A DNA stretch of 64,000 nucleotides from Streptomyces sp. 2114.4 (GTDB lineage: Bacteria; Actinomycetota; Actinomycetes; Streptomycetales; Streptomycetaceae): NCBI RefSeq assembly GCF_900187385.1, contig NZ_FYEY01000001.1, positions 6,386,001 to 6,450,000 of the forward strand, given 5' to 3'. Of the stretch, positions 9,701 through 17,453 are shown in pieces. The notes beneath the pieces are model-generated. The model did not search any database and was not told the origin of the DNA. It saw only the letters and a list, made by a program, of their open reading frames with translations. Position 1 is the stretch's first letter. Every line of letters starts with the position of its first letter. The translations under genes were made by a program, and so were the position numbers.

Positions 9701-10286
9701 CGGCGGCGAGCGGGTCGAGGGCTGGGTGCGGCCGCTGTGGGAGTTCTGGGCGGAGACGCTGCCGGCCGCTCTGGACACCGAGTTCGGGGACCAGCGTGCC
9801 GTCCAGCCGACCCTGCGCACGCTGCTGGAGCACGTACGCGGCGGAACGCCGAAGCCGCGTGTCCGCAAGGAGCTTTCGGAACCCCGGCGTGCCGTGTCCG
9901 ATGACGACGACTGGGGCACCGCACCGCGCGCCTCGGCAGGCGCGTACCAGGACGGCCGCGATGAGCGTGCGCGGCGCGCGGCGGTGGACGACCACGACGA
10001 CGGGTACGGCGCGACGCACGGCGACGGCGCGACGCACGGCGACGGCGTGACGTACGGCGACGGCGTGACGCACGGCGACGGCGTGACGCACGGCGACGGC
10101 GCGACGTACGACGACGAGAGGCGGCGCTCCTCCGGGGAACGGGACCGCGTCAACGGGCACGTGGGCAGCGCCGACCGGCCGTGGGCGCCCTGGGACGACC
10201 CCGGCACCGCCCGCCCGGACGGCGGCACCGACGACCGCGGCAGCGACCGCGCACGCCGCAACCCCTGGGACGGTGATGCGGAGTGA
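6702..10286 (+). CDS. Tubulin-like GTPase domain protein (Pfam 'Tubulin_2'-type)
   Basis: A 1194-aa protein. Start ATG 6702 (GGGAGGGAA just upstream) is preferred over the frame opening at 6630. The N-terminus carries a glycine-rich nucleotide loop, VGLGGTGG (about 8-15). The tubulin/FtsZ signature GGTGAG lies near residue 195 within a hydrophobic strand-helix. The rest is long alpha/beta and helical sequence without another known domain. The C-terminal 150 residues are disordered and contain six copies of a GATHGD-type hexapeptide. FtsZ is about 400 aa, so this belongs to the large tubulin-like proteins, where the GTPase is the N-terminal third. Filament formation is possible but not demonstrable here. 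Its stop overlaps the next start (GTGA). Confidence 0.85.
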   Translation: MKIFQPMLFVGLGGTGGLVGAELERKLRAELCGPDGVALSHLSGHAPYQLPDCLQFVYADYSESDLQRLPQFNVDPSLRAAYARTSRATHNLLPNFDSSPEVTKMLRASLRDEVSGWLPPRIDEPKVTPLHNGAGQLPTVGRAALFATLRHSLAPVLEPLLQAIDAIAKSAGELSELGGGKVNGCDVFVAFSVAGGTGAGIFLDYLHLINHAFQLRRFDGVKIYPLVVMPSSFSSAAGGGREAELNSARALVDLFRLVDGQNAPTEGAEIGDLDHDSGLGIRYPGTTPVRLRTGILPTAFLFSPTAGIRQDDLRRSIVSLVMSLIGTELGDGRSRGRTTAADDDYQTFAASFINRGVHRSAMSPTGIGRQGVSTSLVASMTAPMDQLADLVAGRLLREAVTDLVERPRTALRDTAVPMIRQLFADSHLEELWERPQLPVPEPDPLPRGSRAIEQALGERIADMQRLLSDLQSIADRQTASMADRFAPRPAIDKLLQTVDPFLAERVVRGVPDSDEPIVRAGFLGMLNSRSVAPQRPPGVTEQPPKTPRIKGRMAGMSPARWGDDDVQAALQEQDTWYQWRSRILWHEAWREQQQRWQPQADAAGTDLGRLVNAFRKHCDQERKVSAQKGLELYEDRTGISYLLPPQRTLNHFYEDLVTRLIRREGLRDHDDEATLLLKMVDGDTWRTVHSLSRRSPDSAVALVKAQLEGRITRLFAEGGEHLEERPLLPSMSTLLAAAAGDADATDHVSKEALDLFGRKLTGLLPVGFTPEGTGPLRVLVTHPRVQAVEEVQEYLGKALRLPSDAKNSVEYRGVESDSITVVLFRSEMSLTQVPEARKVLRQWARAKDSEQAQDVLRWRQRLGFRDSWMVSSEEDRRAILHRLLCCMWNGQVDVVDGDLASPDRVRLRLFPETGDNVPGVRLRLGDFPGGVSSWAELLRAYERWTVLDDERIVEDYCRELMGAQPLGLARSGSAPHPLFVELVEKIAPRQLELLTDRRERGGERVEGWVRPLWEFWAETLPAALDTEFGDQRAVQPTLRTLLEHVRGGTPKPRVRKELSEPRRAVSDDDDWGTAPRASAGAYQDGRDERARRAAVDDHDDGYGATHGDGATHGDGVTYGDGVTHGDGVTHGDGATYDDERRRSSGERDRVNGHVGSADRPWAPWDDPGTARPDGGTDDRGSDRARRNPWDGDAE
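10008..10115 (+). repeat. Six tandem 18-bp coding repeats
   Basis: Six consecutive 18-bp units in frame inside the tubulin-like gene encode GATHGD, GATHGD, GVTYGD, GVTHGD, GVTHGD and GATYDD. Units differ only at a few C/T or A/G positions, which indicates recent slippage expansion. The tract lies in the disordered C-terminal tail. Confidence 0.95.
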
Positions 10287-12844
10287 CCACCCCCGAGGAC
10301 ATCGGCGCCGTCATCCACCTGGACCTGCGCACCGCGGCGGCGGAACTCGGCACCGCCCCGGCCCTGCGGGGCGCGGTCGCCCGGCAGTTGGGCCGGGCCG
10401 GCCTCCCGGAACCCGACCACCCGCTGTTCCTGGTGGTCGACACCCCCGCCGGACTGGCCGACCACCAGCAGCAGTACGAACTGCTCACCACCTACCGGGC
10501 CGTGGGCGAGGTCAGGATCCTGGTCCTCCTGGTGGGCAGTGCACCCGGTACGTATGACGGTGCGGACGAGGTCCTGCAGGCGGACCGCCGACTGGTACGG
10601 CCTGCGGTGCTGCGGGCTTCGGGGACCGCCCTGCTGTGGGCGGGCGATCTGCGCTCCGCCCGTACGGCGCTGGAACAGCCCGCGCCCGATGCCCCGGAGG
10701 CGCTGGCGGTCCTGGTGGACCTGCTGTCGGTCCCGGACGTCTTCCTGCGGGTGCTCGACGACTTCGGGTCGCTGCCCGACACCGTCGCCGCGCCCGGGGT
10801 GCGGCTGCTGGAGCAGGACCTGCCGCCGGAGGTGCGCGACCGGGCCTGGCGCGACGCGCTCGCCCGGTTCGCCGGCGAGGACACCGAACTCGCACCGGAT
10901 CTTCCGGTGACCGCCTGGACAACGGCTGATCTGCCGGAGCCGCTGCGGGGACTGGCGGCGGGCCGGACCGGCCGCGACCTGCGCCACCGCGAGGCGGGCG
11001 GAACGGCGGACGCCGCGTACGGCGCGTGCGCGGCGGCCCTGGACGACGCCGAGGAGTCGCTGGCCGGACTGCGTTCCGTCCCCGGACTGCTCAGGGCTTC
11101 CCGCAGGGAGGCGTTCGAGGCGGACCTCGACCAGGCGCGCCAGGCGCTCGGCGACTACCGGAGCCTGGTCGGCACGGCTCTGCACAGCGGCGGCTCCGGC
11201 ACGGTACCGTCCGCCGCCGAAACGGCGGCCCGGCTCGCGGCCCTCGGCCTGCGGGTGCCCTCGGCCGAGGGCGTGGGCGAGCGGATCGGCGAGGGCCTGC
11301 GGGAGTTCGCCGGGCGGCTGCTGGGGCAGGGGCTCGCCCTGCGCGCGGTGGCCCAGCGCTTCACCGGACTGGCCGGCCGGGTGGAGCCGGTGCCGGGCTC
11401 GGTGCTGCTGCCGAAGCTCGCCGAGTACTCCGCCGAGGCGGTGGCCCGGCGGTCCGGGGCGGGCAGCGGCCCGGTGCCGGGAGCGGTGGCCGGGCCGTCG
11501 GCGGCGGCCGCGGCGGGGCTGCTCGGCGGGCTGTGGCAAGGACCGTACATGGGGCTGGCGATCGCTGTCCCGCTGGTGTTCTTCGGCCTGGCGGCGTTCG
11601 GCGCATCCCGGCTGCGGGGCACCGGGCATCCGGGACGCTGGGCCACGGGCCCCCGGGCCGCAGCACTCGGCGGTGCCGCTGCCGGAGAGCTCGTGGCGTA
11701 CGCGACCGAGCCTCCGCTCTGGCTGAGCGCCCTCGCTCTGGTGGTGGCTCTCGGCCTTGCGGTGGAGACGGCGCGCCGGCTCTGGCGTGCGGCGTCCGGC
11801 TGCCTGGCCACGGTCCACGGGACCACCGCGCTGCGCCAGGCCCTGAGCGGGCTCGATGCGCTGCTGGCCGAGGCGGTCCGTGAGCACTGGGCCGCGGACG
11901 AACGCCTCTACTGCGCCGACGCGGCCCGGTCCGTCGCCGGCATGCTGCGCGCGACGGCCGCCGCCGCGGACGCCGAGGCGGCGGCCGACCCCGAGCGGCA
12001 ACCGGCCGCCGTCGCGTCCGGTCCCACCGACCCGCCGGCCGCGGACGACTGGCTGTCCGGCGCCTCGGCCCTGGAGACGGACGTCCTCGCCGCACCCGAC
12101 GACGAGGACAGCGACTGGGCGAGCGTGTACGCCTGGGAGGACGGGCCCTCCTGGGACCAGGCCTCCGCGGAGCAGAGCGCGGCCCGGCCCGCCGACCCGT
12201 GGGAGGACGCCACCGCCGGGGCTCCGCGCTGGCTGGACCGTGAGAGCGGCGAGGGCGGGCCGGAGCTGGTCGCCACGCTCGCCGGTGATCTGACGGACGC
12301 CGCCCTGGTCGCGATGGCCCCCTACTGGGGCGCCGTAGAGCGCGGCCAGGCCGGCGCCCTCGCCCTGCGGCGCACCGAGGACCGGGTCCGCGAGCTGCTG
12401 TCGACGGCCCGTCGGCACCTCCAGCGCAACGGGGTGACGGCCCCGCCCCCGTTCGCCGCCGCACACCGGATCCGCGCCACCTCGGCGAACCTCCTGGGGA
12501 CCGACCCGCAGCGGGTGGCCGAGCTGGTCGGCGCCGAGCCCGAACGGCAGGCCGTGGTGCAGCTGTCCTCGCCCGAACAGGGCACCCTGCTCAGCCGCGA
12601 CCCGGCGGCGGCGGTGTGGATCAGATTCGCACCGGAGGCCGTACGCGGCGAGGTCGAGAAGGCCTGGCGGACGAGCGGTGCGGCCTGGCCCCAGGGGACG
12701 CTGTGGACGTCGTCGGGACGGTACGCCGGGCTGATCCGGCTCACCCCGCTGCGGATGGGAGTGGTGGACACCGTCCGGCCCCGCGAGAGCCCCGCACCCG
12801 ACGGTGCGGACACGTACGAACGAAGGGACGGTGACCGCTGGTGA
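10283..12844 (+). CDS. Large two-helix membrane protein of the GTPase system, function unknown
   Basis: An 853-aa protein starting at GTG 10283, whose bases overlap the preceding TGA. Residues about 1-90 look like a compact alpha/beta domain, VIHLDLRTAAAELGT to a VRILVLLVG strand. A helical region follows to about 390. Two to four hydrophobic segments (about 402-440 and 460-495) form a central membrane hairpin. After this comes an acidic linker and a C-terminal domain from about 665 that contains AVWIRFAPEAV. I do not recognise the family. Such central-hairpin proteins can scaffold dynamin-like or TRAFAC GTPases at membranes, and the next gene encodes a GTPase, but that is inference. It overlaps the next gene by four bases. 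Confidence 0.7.
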   Translation: MTTPEDIGAVIHLDLRTAAAELGTAPALRGAVARQLGRAGLPEPDHPLFLVVDTPAGLADHQQQYELLTTYRAVGEVRILVLLVGSAPGTYDGADEVLQADRRLVRPAVLRASGTALLWAGDLRSARTALEQPAPDAPEALAVLVDLLSVPDVFLRVLDDFGSLPDTVAAPGVRLLEQDLPPEVRDRAWRDALARFAGEDTELAPDLPVTAWTTADLPEPLRGLAAGRTGRDLRHREAGGTADAAYGACAAALDDAEESLAGLRSVPGLLRASRREAFEADLDQARQALGDYRSLVGTALHSGGSGTVPSAAETAARLAALGLRVPSAEGVGERIGEGLREFAGRLLGQGLALRAVAQRFTGLAGRVEPVPGSVLLPKLAEYSAEAVARRSGAGSGPVPGAVAGPSAAAAAGLLGGLWQGPYMGLAIAVPLVFFGLAAFGASRLRGTGHPGRWATGPRAAALGGAAAGELVAYATEPPLWLSALALVVALGLAVETARRLWRAASGCLATVHGTTALRQALSGLDALLAEAVREHWAADERLYCADAARSVAGMLRATAAAADAEAAADPERQPAAVASGPTDPPAADDWLSGASALETDVLAAPDDEDSDWASVYAWEDGPSWDQASAEQSAARPADPWEDATAGAPRWLDRESGEGGPELVATLAGDLTDAALVAMAPYWGAVERGQAGALALRRTEDRVRELLSTARRHLQRNGVTAPPPFAAAHRIRATSANLLGTDPQRVAELVGAEPERQAVVQLSSPEQGTLLSRDPAAAVWIRFAPEAVRGEVEKAWRTSGAAWPQGTLWTSSGRYAGLIRLTPLRMGVVDTVRPRESPAPDGADTYERRDGDRW

Positions 12845-14952
12845 CCGGTAGCCCGCACTCCCCCCTGGCGGAGCCGGACAGTTCGCGGCGGACCACACTG
12901 GCCTTCACCGTCCCCTCGGGACGGCGCCGCATCGCCCCCGTCCGCTTCGGCCGCGAATCCCGCCGTGATCCGCTGCTGCCCCAGCGGATCCGCAACGGCC
13001 TGCTCGACGACGAGGGGCAGCAGGTCGTCCAGGTGCGGCTGACCGCCGCCGACGCGGCGAACCCGGCGGCGCGGGCACTGCTGGACGCCGAGACGGGCAC
13101 AGCCCTGCACCTGCACCGGGTGCTCGTCGACACGGAGTACGCGACGCTCTTCCCGCGGATCGTCGGCTACGAACTGGACACCGCCGAGCCGTTCTTGCTG
13201 TACGCCGCACCGCGCGGCACCGCCGCCGTGCGCACTCATGTGATGTCCGCGACCGACCAGCGGGTCTTCGCCCGCGATCTGATGCTGGCGCTGTGCCTGC
13301 TGGACAGCCAGGGCCTGGTGCTACGTGGCATCTCACCCGCCACCGTGCTCTGGGACGGCACCTCGCTCCAGCTCTGGGGGCTGGAAGGGGTGGCCCGCAC
13401 CGGACGGCCCAGGACCCGGTGGGGCCGGGCGCCCTACTGCTCGCCCGAACAGCGCAGGGGCGAAGGCCTCGTCGACTCCCGGGACGCGGTGTGGAGCGCG
13501 GCCCAGGTGCTCTACCAGCTGGTCACCGGCCGGCCCGGCCCCAGCGACCGGGCGCCCGCCGACCTCGGCCGGCACCGGGTGCTCGCCGAGACGCTGCGGG
13601 GCGCATTCGCCCCGCTGGCGGCCGGCCGGCCGACGCCCGCCCGGCTGCTCGATCTCCTTGCCCCGGGTGCCGCCCGGCGTCTCGCGCTCTCCGTGCCGGC
13701 CGACGAGACGCGCCCGCACCGGGAGGCATTCGCGCACGCGCTGCGCCTCAAGCGGCAGGCGCCCGCCACCGCATCCCGCGACGGGTCCGGAGCACCGGCC
13801 GGGAGAAGCAACGGCGAAGTGCTCTGCCCGTATTGCCTGGAGACCATCCAGCTCGACCTCACGTCGCTGTTCGTCACCGACAGCAAGATGCAGTACCAGG
13901 CCCTGGACCCCTCAGGCATCAGCAACCCCTTGCGGCGCCAGGACATCATGCGCGGTGCCGTCCAGAAGTGCACGGCGGACCCGGATTTCCCCGAGCACTT
14001 CATCCCGGTGCCCTACCTCACCTACGGCCGCCCCCTGACCGTCGCGATGGTCGGCCAGTCCTCCACCGGCAAGAGCCACCTGCTGACCCAGATGATCGCG
14101 GAGATCACGGACGGCGGCCTGGAGCCGTTCGGCCTCCAGTGGCAGTCCGTCAACCCGGAGCAGCACGCCCGGTTCGTACGGGAACGGGTGCAGCCGCTGC
14201 GCAACGGCAAGGTCCTCGACCACACCGGCGGCCTCGGCCTGGACGGCTTCGCCCGCTTCGTGGAGTCCCTGCTGCTCACCGATGCTCGCGGGCAGGTGCG
14301 TCCGGTCGCCTTCTTCGACCTCGGCGGCGAGGACCTGGTACGCACCGACGCGGCGCTGCGCTTCCTGCTGGGCGTCGACGCCATGGTCTTCGTCGTCGAC
14401 CCGGCGCTGGCCCTCCCGCTGCCGCATCTCGACCACGCCAGGGAACGCTGGGGCCTGGAGGTGAACCGGGACGGCGACCTCGCCTTCGGCACCGTCCTGG
14501 ACCGACTGCCGAAGAACGGCCCGTATCTGGACGTGGCGGCCGCCATGGTGCTCGGCAAGGCCGACCTCCTGCGGTTCCAGCCACCCGTCGACCGCTGGCT
14601 GGGCGAGGCGCCGCCCACCGCGCTCGATGCCGCCCGGATACGCGAGGAAAGCCGGGACGTCTACGGGCTGCTGCGCCACCACGCCGGCCAGGCATGGCTG
14701 CGCCCGTTCGACACGATCCGCCGGTGCACCCTGCATATCGCGTCGGCCACCGGCGGTCAGGAGGAACACGGCCGCTATCCGGCGGGAGCGGGGCCTCGGC
14801 GGGTGCTGGAGCCGCTGCTGTCCCTGCTGGCCATGCACGGGCTGATCGAAGTGAACGGCGGCGCCGAGGAGTTCGCCGTGGGGCCGGTACCCGCGAGGGA
14901 AGCGGAACCGTCGCCCGAAGCCAGGGGAGCAGGGGGAGAGGAAGCGAAGTGA
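12841..14952 (+). CDS. Pseudokinase-like domain fused to a zinc-knuckle and a TRAFAC-like GTPase ('Double-GTPase 2'-like)
   Basis: A 703-aa protein. Residues about 40-300 resemble a protein-kinase fold, with LLDSQGLVLRGISPATVLWD in the catalytic-loop position and YCSPEQ in the activation-segment position. The usual HRD and DFG motifs are absent, so it is probably inactive. A single CPYC knuckle lies near 327. A GTPase domain follows: P-loop GQSSTGKS (about 405-412), a DLGG G3-like motif near 492 and a GKAD G4-like motif near 571. The GTPase resembles what I remember as the DO-GTPase2 family. The start GTG overlaps the preceding stop, and the stop overlaps the next gene. Together with the following gene this forms the GTPase/associated-protein core. 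Confidence is high for the GTPase and moderate for the pseudokinase. Confidence 0.75.
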   Translation: MTGSPHSPLAEPDSSRRTTLAFTVPSGRRRIAPVRFGRESRRDPLLPQRIRNGLLDDEGQQVVQVRLTAADAANPAARALLDAETGTALHLHRVLVDTEYATLFPRIVGYELDTAEPFLLYAAPRGTAAVRTHVMSATDQRVFARDLMLALCLLDSQGLVLRGISPATVLWDGTSLQLWGLEGVARTGRPRTRWGRAPYCSPEQRRGEGLVDSRDAVWSAAQVLYQLVTGRPGPSDRAPADLGRHRVLAETLRGAFAPLAAGRPTPARLLDLLAPGAARRLALSVPADETRPHREAFAHALRLKRQAPATASRDGSGAPAGRSNGEVLCPYCLETIQLDLTSLFVTDSKMQYQALDPSGISNPLRRQDIMRGAVQKCTADPDFPEHFIPVPYLTYGRPLTVAMVGQSSTGKSHLLTQMIAEITDGGLEPFGLQWQSVNPEQHARFVRERVQPLRNGKVLDHTGGLGLDGFARFVESLLLTDARGQVRPVAFFDLGGEDLVRTDAALRFLLGVDAMVFVVDPALALPLPHLDHARERWGLEVNRDGDLAFGTVLDRLPKNGPYLDVAAAMVLGKADLLRFQPPVDRWLGEAPPTALDAARIREESRDVYGLLRHHAGQAWLRPFDTIRRCTLHIASATGGQEEHGRYPAGAGPRRVLEPLLSLLAMHGLIEVNGGAEEFAVGPVPAREAEPSPEARGAGGEEAK

Positions 14953-17087
14953 GCGACTACCAGGAGCGGAGGCCACCGGCCGGCCGGGGCGGACCGGGCG
15001 GTGGTGGACCGGGCGGTGGCGCGGCCGCGGGGCCGGTGCACCAGGTGGTCTTCCGGTGGGACGGCAACCAGGGCCGCCAGGACACCGGCATGAAGGCCGT
15101 CGCCCACTCCTGCTCCGCCGGGCGCGCCGAGCAACTGGGCAGAGAACTCGGCCCGTTGCTGTGGGTGTCCGGTGCGGCGGCCGAGCGGCAGAGCGTCGTC
15201 CGCACGCTGTCCCGCGACGGTGAGGTCATGCTCCTCCAGCGCTGGCCCACCACCGACCGCGGTGGACGGCCCAGCACGGTCAGCCATGTCCTGGTCGGTG
15301 ACCCACGGGCGCTCAAGACCCGTCAGTGTCTAGGCCTCTCCCACGGCGGCTGGGGCAACCGGGAGTCAGCGGAGCGGGCCGCCGGGCGGCTGCGCCCGGT
15401 GGAGTGCGGGCAGCTCGACGCGGTGGCCCGGCGGCGGCTGCCGGGGATGCAGGAGCTGTTGCCGACGGTTCAGCACGCGCTGATCCTGGTCACCGCGGAG
15501 TGGCTGCGCGACCCGGCACAGCGGGTGTCGCTGCTCACGGACGAGGAGAAGCTGCCCGGCTGGCCGGGCCGGGAGGCGGCGCCGCTGGTGTACCTGGGGC
15601 TGTTCCTGCTGTTCGGTTCCTGGCTCGGCCAGGAGTGGACGTACGCCACGTACGACACGGCCGACACCCATCAGCTGCGTCTGATGTGCGTCCCGCGCTG
15701 GGAACCGGACGCGGGCGGGTCGGGGCCGCTGGCCCGGATCACGGGCCACCCGCCGGCCGACCTCCGGTTCGAGCACAGGGCGGCGGCCCGGCTGGTGAGC
15801 CACCTCCTGGCCCACCCGGCGGACGGCCCCGGTGTGCCGCAGCTGGTCGACGCCCTGAAGGACGGCGCGGCGCTGGGGTGGCCGCAGCGGCGCAGCCTGC
15901 TGAAGGAGATCCTGGACGCCGTCCCCCGGACCGTCCCCCGCACCGCCGCGGCCCCGCACCGCCTCCCGTCTCCGGAACTCGCGTCTCCGGAGTTCCCGTC
16001 CCGGGAACTCCCCTCTCAGGAATTCCCCTCTCCGGAACTCGCGTCCCCGGAATTCCCGTCTCCGGAACTCGCGTCCCCGGAATTCCCGTCTCCGGGACTC
16101 CCGTCCCGGGGACTCCCCTCTCCGGAAGACGAACCGGCCCGGTCCCCGGTCTCCCGGCCCGTTGCCCCGCAGCCGGAACCCGCACCCGCGCCGGTACCCC
16201 CTACGCCGACGCTCACCCCCGTCTCTCCTCCGCCGGCCCTCACGCCGGAGCCCCCACCGGAGCCCGCCCCCACGCCTGCACCCCCCACTCCGCTCCCGGT
16301 CCCCACGCCCGCCCCCCGGCCGGCGACGCTCGGTACCGGACCGGCGGCAGCCCCCGAAGCGTCCGCACTCCACGAGGACCTGCGTGCCCCTCAGCGCAGG
16401 AACGCCCAGCAACGCGGCCTGCTGAGGGAGCGGCTGCGCACGCACTCCGACGGCCTGCTCCTGGACGAGCTGCGCTCCACCGATCTGCCGGCGGACTCCC
16501 TGGATCTGCTGCTGCACGAGCTGGGCGACGCCGACCGCGTCCGGGTGCGAGAGACGAAGATGCGGCACGAGCTGTGTGCCGAAGTGCTCGGCCAGGGCCT
16601 GTACTTCGAGCCGAACGGTCAGGGTGCACAGACCCTTTCGAGGACGGCCATGGCCAGTCGGGCGGCCGACCTCTTCACCTGGGCCGTCGCCCCCCTGGCC
16701 CGGGACGAACGCTATCGGCATGACCTGCAGGAGCTCTTGCACCGCATGTGCCTGGACCGCCACCCCACCGCGGGCAACTGGCTCTGGCAGAGCATCATCA
16801 CACCGGTGAACGGCCCGGCCCCCGACCTGCCTCCCGCCCTGTGGCAGCAGATCCTGCGCGATGTGATCGGCCAGAGTGTTGCTCCGCGTACGGCTCCCTC
16901 CACGTCCCACGCCGTTTCCCCCGCCGCCCCGGTGTCCACCACGTCCCCCGAGCCCTCCGCGACCGTGCCCGAGCCGCCCACCGTCGGGGCCCGGGTCTCC
17001 GCCCTGGCGACCAACCCGGGCTGTGTGGTGGGAACCGGAGTCGGAGTGATTGCCGTACTCATCGCGATCCTGCTGATCTTCGTGTGA
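14949..17087 (+). CDS. GTPase-associated protein 1-like, Pro-rich, with C-terminal membrane tail
   Basis: A 712-aa protein starting at GTG 14949, overlapping the preceding stop. After a Gly-rich leader, residues about 30-140 (VHQVVFRWDGNQG, MKAVAHSCSAG, HVLVGDPRAL) resemble the N-terminal domain of the family Pfam calls GTPase-associated protein 1 (GAP1-N2, from memory). A middle domain runs to about 330. Residues about 339-395 are eleven pentapeptide repeats of SPELA/SPEFP type, followed by a Pro-rich linker to about 460. A helical C-terminal domain follows, then a Ser/Thr/Pro stalk and one hydrophobic segment at the very end (about 690-712), consistent with a tail anchor. It is the last gene of the system. 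I infer that it tethers the GTPase complex to the membrane. Confidence 0.75.
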   Translation: MSDYQERRPPAGRGGPGGGGPGGGAAAGPVHQVVFRWDGNQGRQDTGMKAVAHSCSAGRAEQLGRELGPLLWVSGAAAERQSVVRTLSRDGEVMLLQRWPTTDRGGRPSTVSHVLVGDPRALKTRQCLGLSHGGWGNRESAERAAGRLRPVECGQLDAVARRRLPGMQELLPTVQHALILVTAEWLRDPAQRVSLLTDEEKLPGWPGREAAPLVYLGLFLLFGSWLGQEWTYATYDTADTHQLRLMCVPRWEPDAGGSGPLARITGHPPADLRFEHRAAARLVSHLLAHPADGPGVPQLVDALKDGAALGWPQRRSLLKEILDAVPRTVPRTAAAPHRLPSPELASPEFPSRELPSQEFPSPELASPEFPSPELASPEFPSPGLPSRGLPSPEDEPARSPVSRPVAPQPEPAPAPVPPTPTLTPVSPPPALTPEPPPEPAPTPAPPTPLPVPTPAPRPATLGTGPAAAPEASALHEDLRAPQRRNAQQRGLLRERLRTHSDGLLLDELRSTDLPADSLDLLLHELGDADRVRVRETKMRHELCAEVLGQGLYFEPNGQGAQTLSRTAMASRAADLFTWAVAPLARDERYRHDLQELLHRMCLDRHPTAGNWLWQSIITPVNGPAPDLPPALWQQILRDVIGQSVAPRTAPSTSHAVSPAAPVSTTSPEPSATVPEPPTVGARVSALATNPGCVVGTGVGVIAVLIAILLIFV
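15968..16132 (+). repeat. Eleven tandem 15-bp coding repeats
   Basis: Eleven imperfect 15-bp units lie head-to-tail and in frame, encoding Ser-Pro-Glu-Leu/Phe-Ala/Pro pentapeptides. Alternating unit types (…GAACTCG and …GAATTCC) show that a 30-bp pair was itself duplicated. The tract is in the linker of the GTPase-associated protein. Confidence 0.95.
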
Positions 17088-17212
17088 CGCAGCGTCCAGC
17101 CGGATCTCGGCTGTCGCAGGTGCCCCCCTTCGCAGGTGCCACCCGTGAGGCGCCGCGCGGCAGACGGGACGGGGAAGCAGGCCCTGGACCGGGGAGGTGC
17201 CGCGGAAAAAGG

Positions 17213-17243
17213 TTGGCGCCGCGGCTCCCCGCTCCCGTAGGCT
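17213..17243 (+). promoter_or_regulatory. Candidate vegetative promoter for the rsgA leader
   Basis: TTGGCG (17213-17218) and TAGGCT (17238-17243) are separated by 19 bp, a recognisable though imperfect Streptomyces HrdB-type arrangement. It lies in the gap after the GTPase operon and about 70 bp before the small leader ORF. Spacing is slightly long. There is no experimental support. Confidence 0.4.
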
Positions 17244-17270
17244 CCGTGTCGCAAGCCGCTGAATGCGCGT

Positions 17271-17298
17271 GAACTTTCGCGGGAACTTTCGCGAGAAC
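17271..17298 (+). repeat. 12-bp tandem repeat (2.3 copies) directly before the leader ORF
   Basis: GAACTTTCGCGG, GAACTTTCGCGA and GAAC follow each other without gaps, immediately upstream of the strong ribosome site AGGAGGTGAGG. The sequence lies in the presumed 5' leader and is not coding in any convincing frame. It could be an operator or an RNA element. Confidence 0.85.
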
Positions 17299-17312
17299 AG
17301 GAGGTGAGGACC

Positions 17313-17387
17313 GTGATGACTGTCATTGCGCCGGGCGCTGCCCGGAACCGGAAGCTCATCCATCCCACCCCTGTGGTCTCCGGCTGA
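17313..17387 (+). CDS. 24-aa upstream ORF in the rsgA leader
   Basis: A GTG-ATG double start preceded by AGGAGGTGAGG, one of the strongest ribosome-binding sites in the window. The frame reads MMTVIAPGAARNRKLIHPTP… and stops at TGA 17385-17387, which is 66 bp before the rsgA start. The peptide has no known motif. Its excellent initiation signal and position suggest a leader peptide influencing rsgA translation or transcription, or a genuine small protein. A chance ORF cannot be excluded. Confidence 0.5.
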   Translation: MMTVIAPGAARNRKLIHPTPVVSG

Positions 17388-17453
17388 CCGACCTTTCTTC
17401 TTCTCGCGCGTGCTGCGCGTGGCCGGGACCGCTCTTTCCGAAGGGTCATCCCG

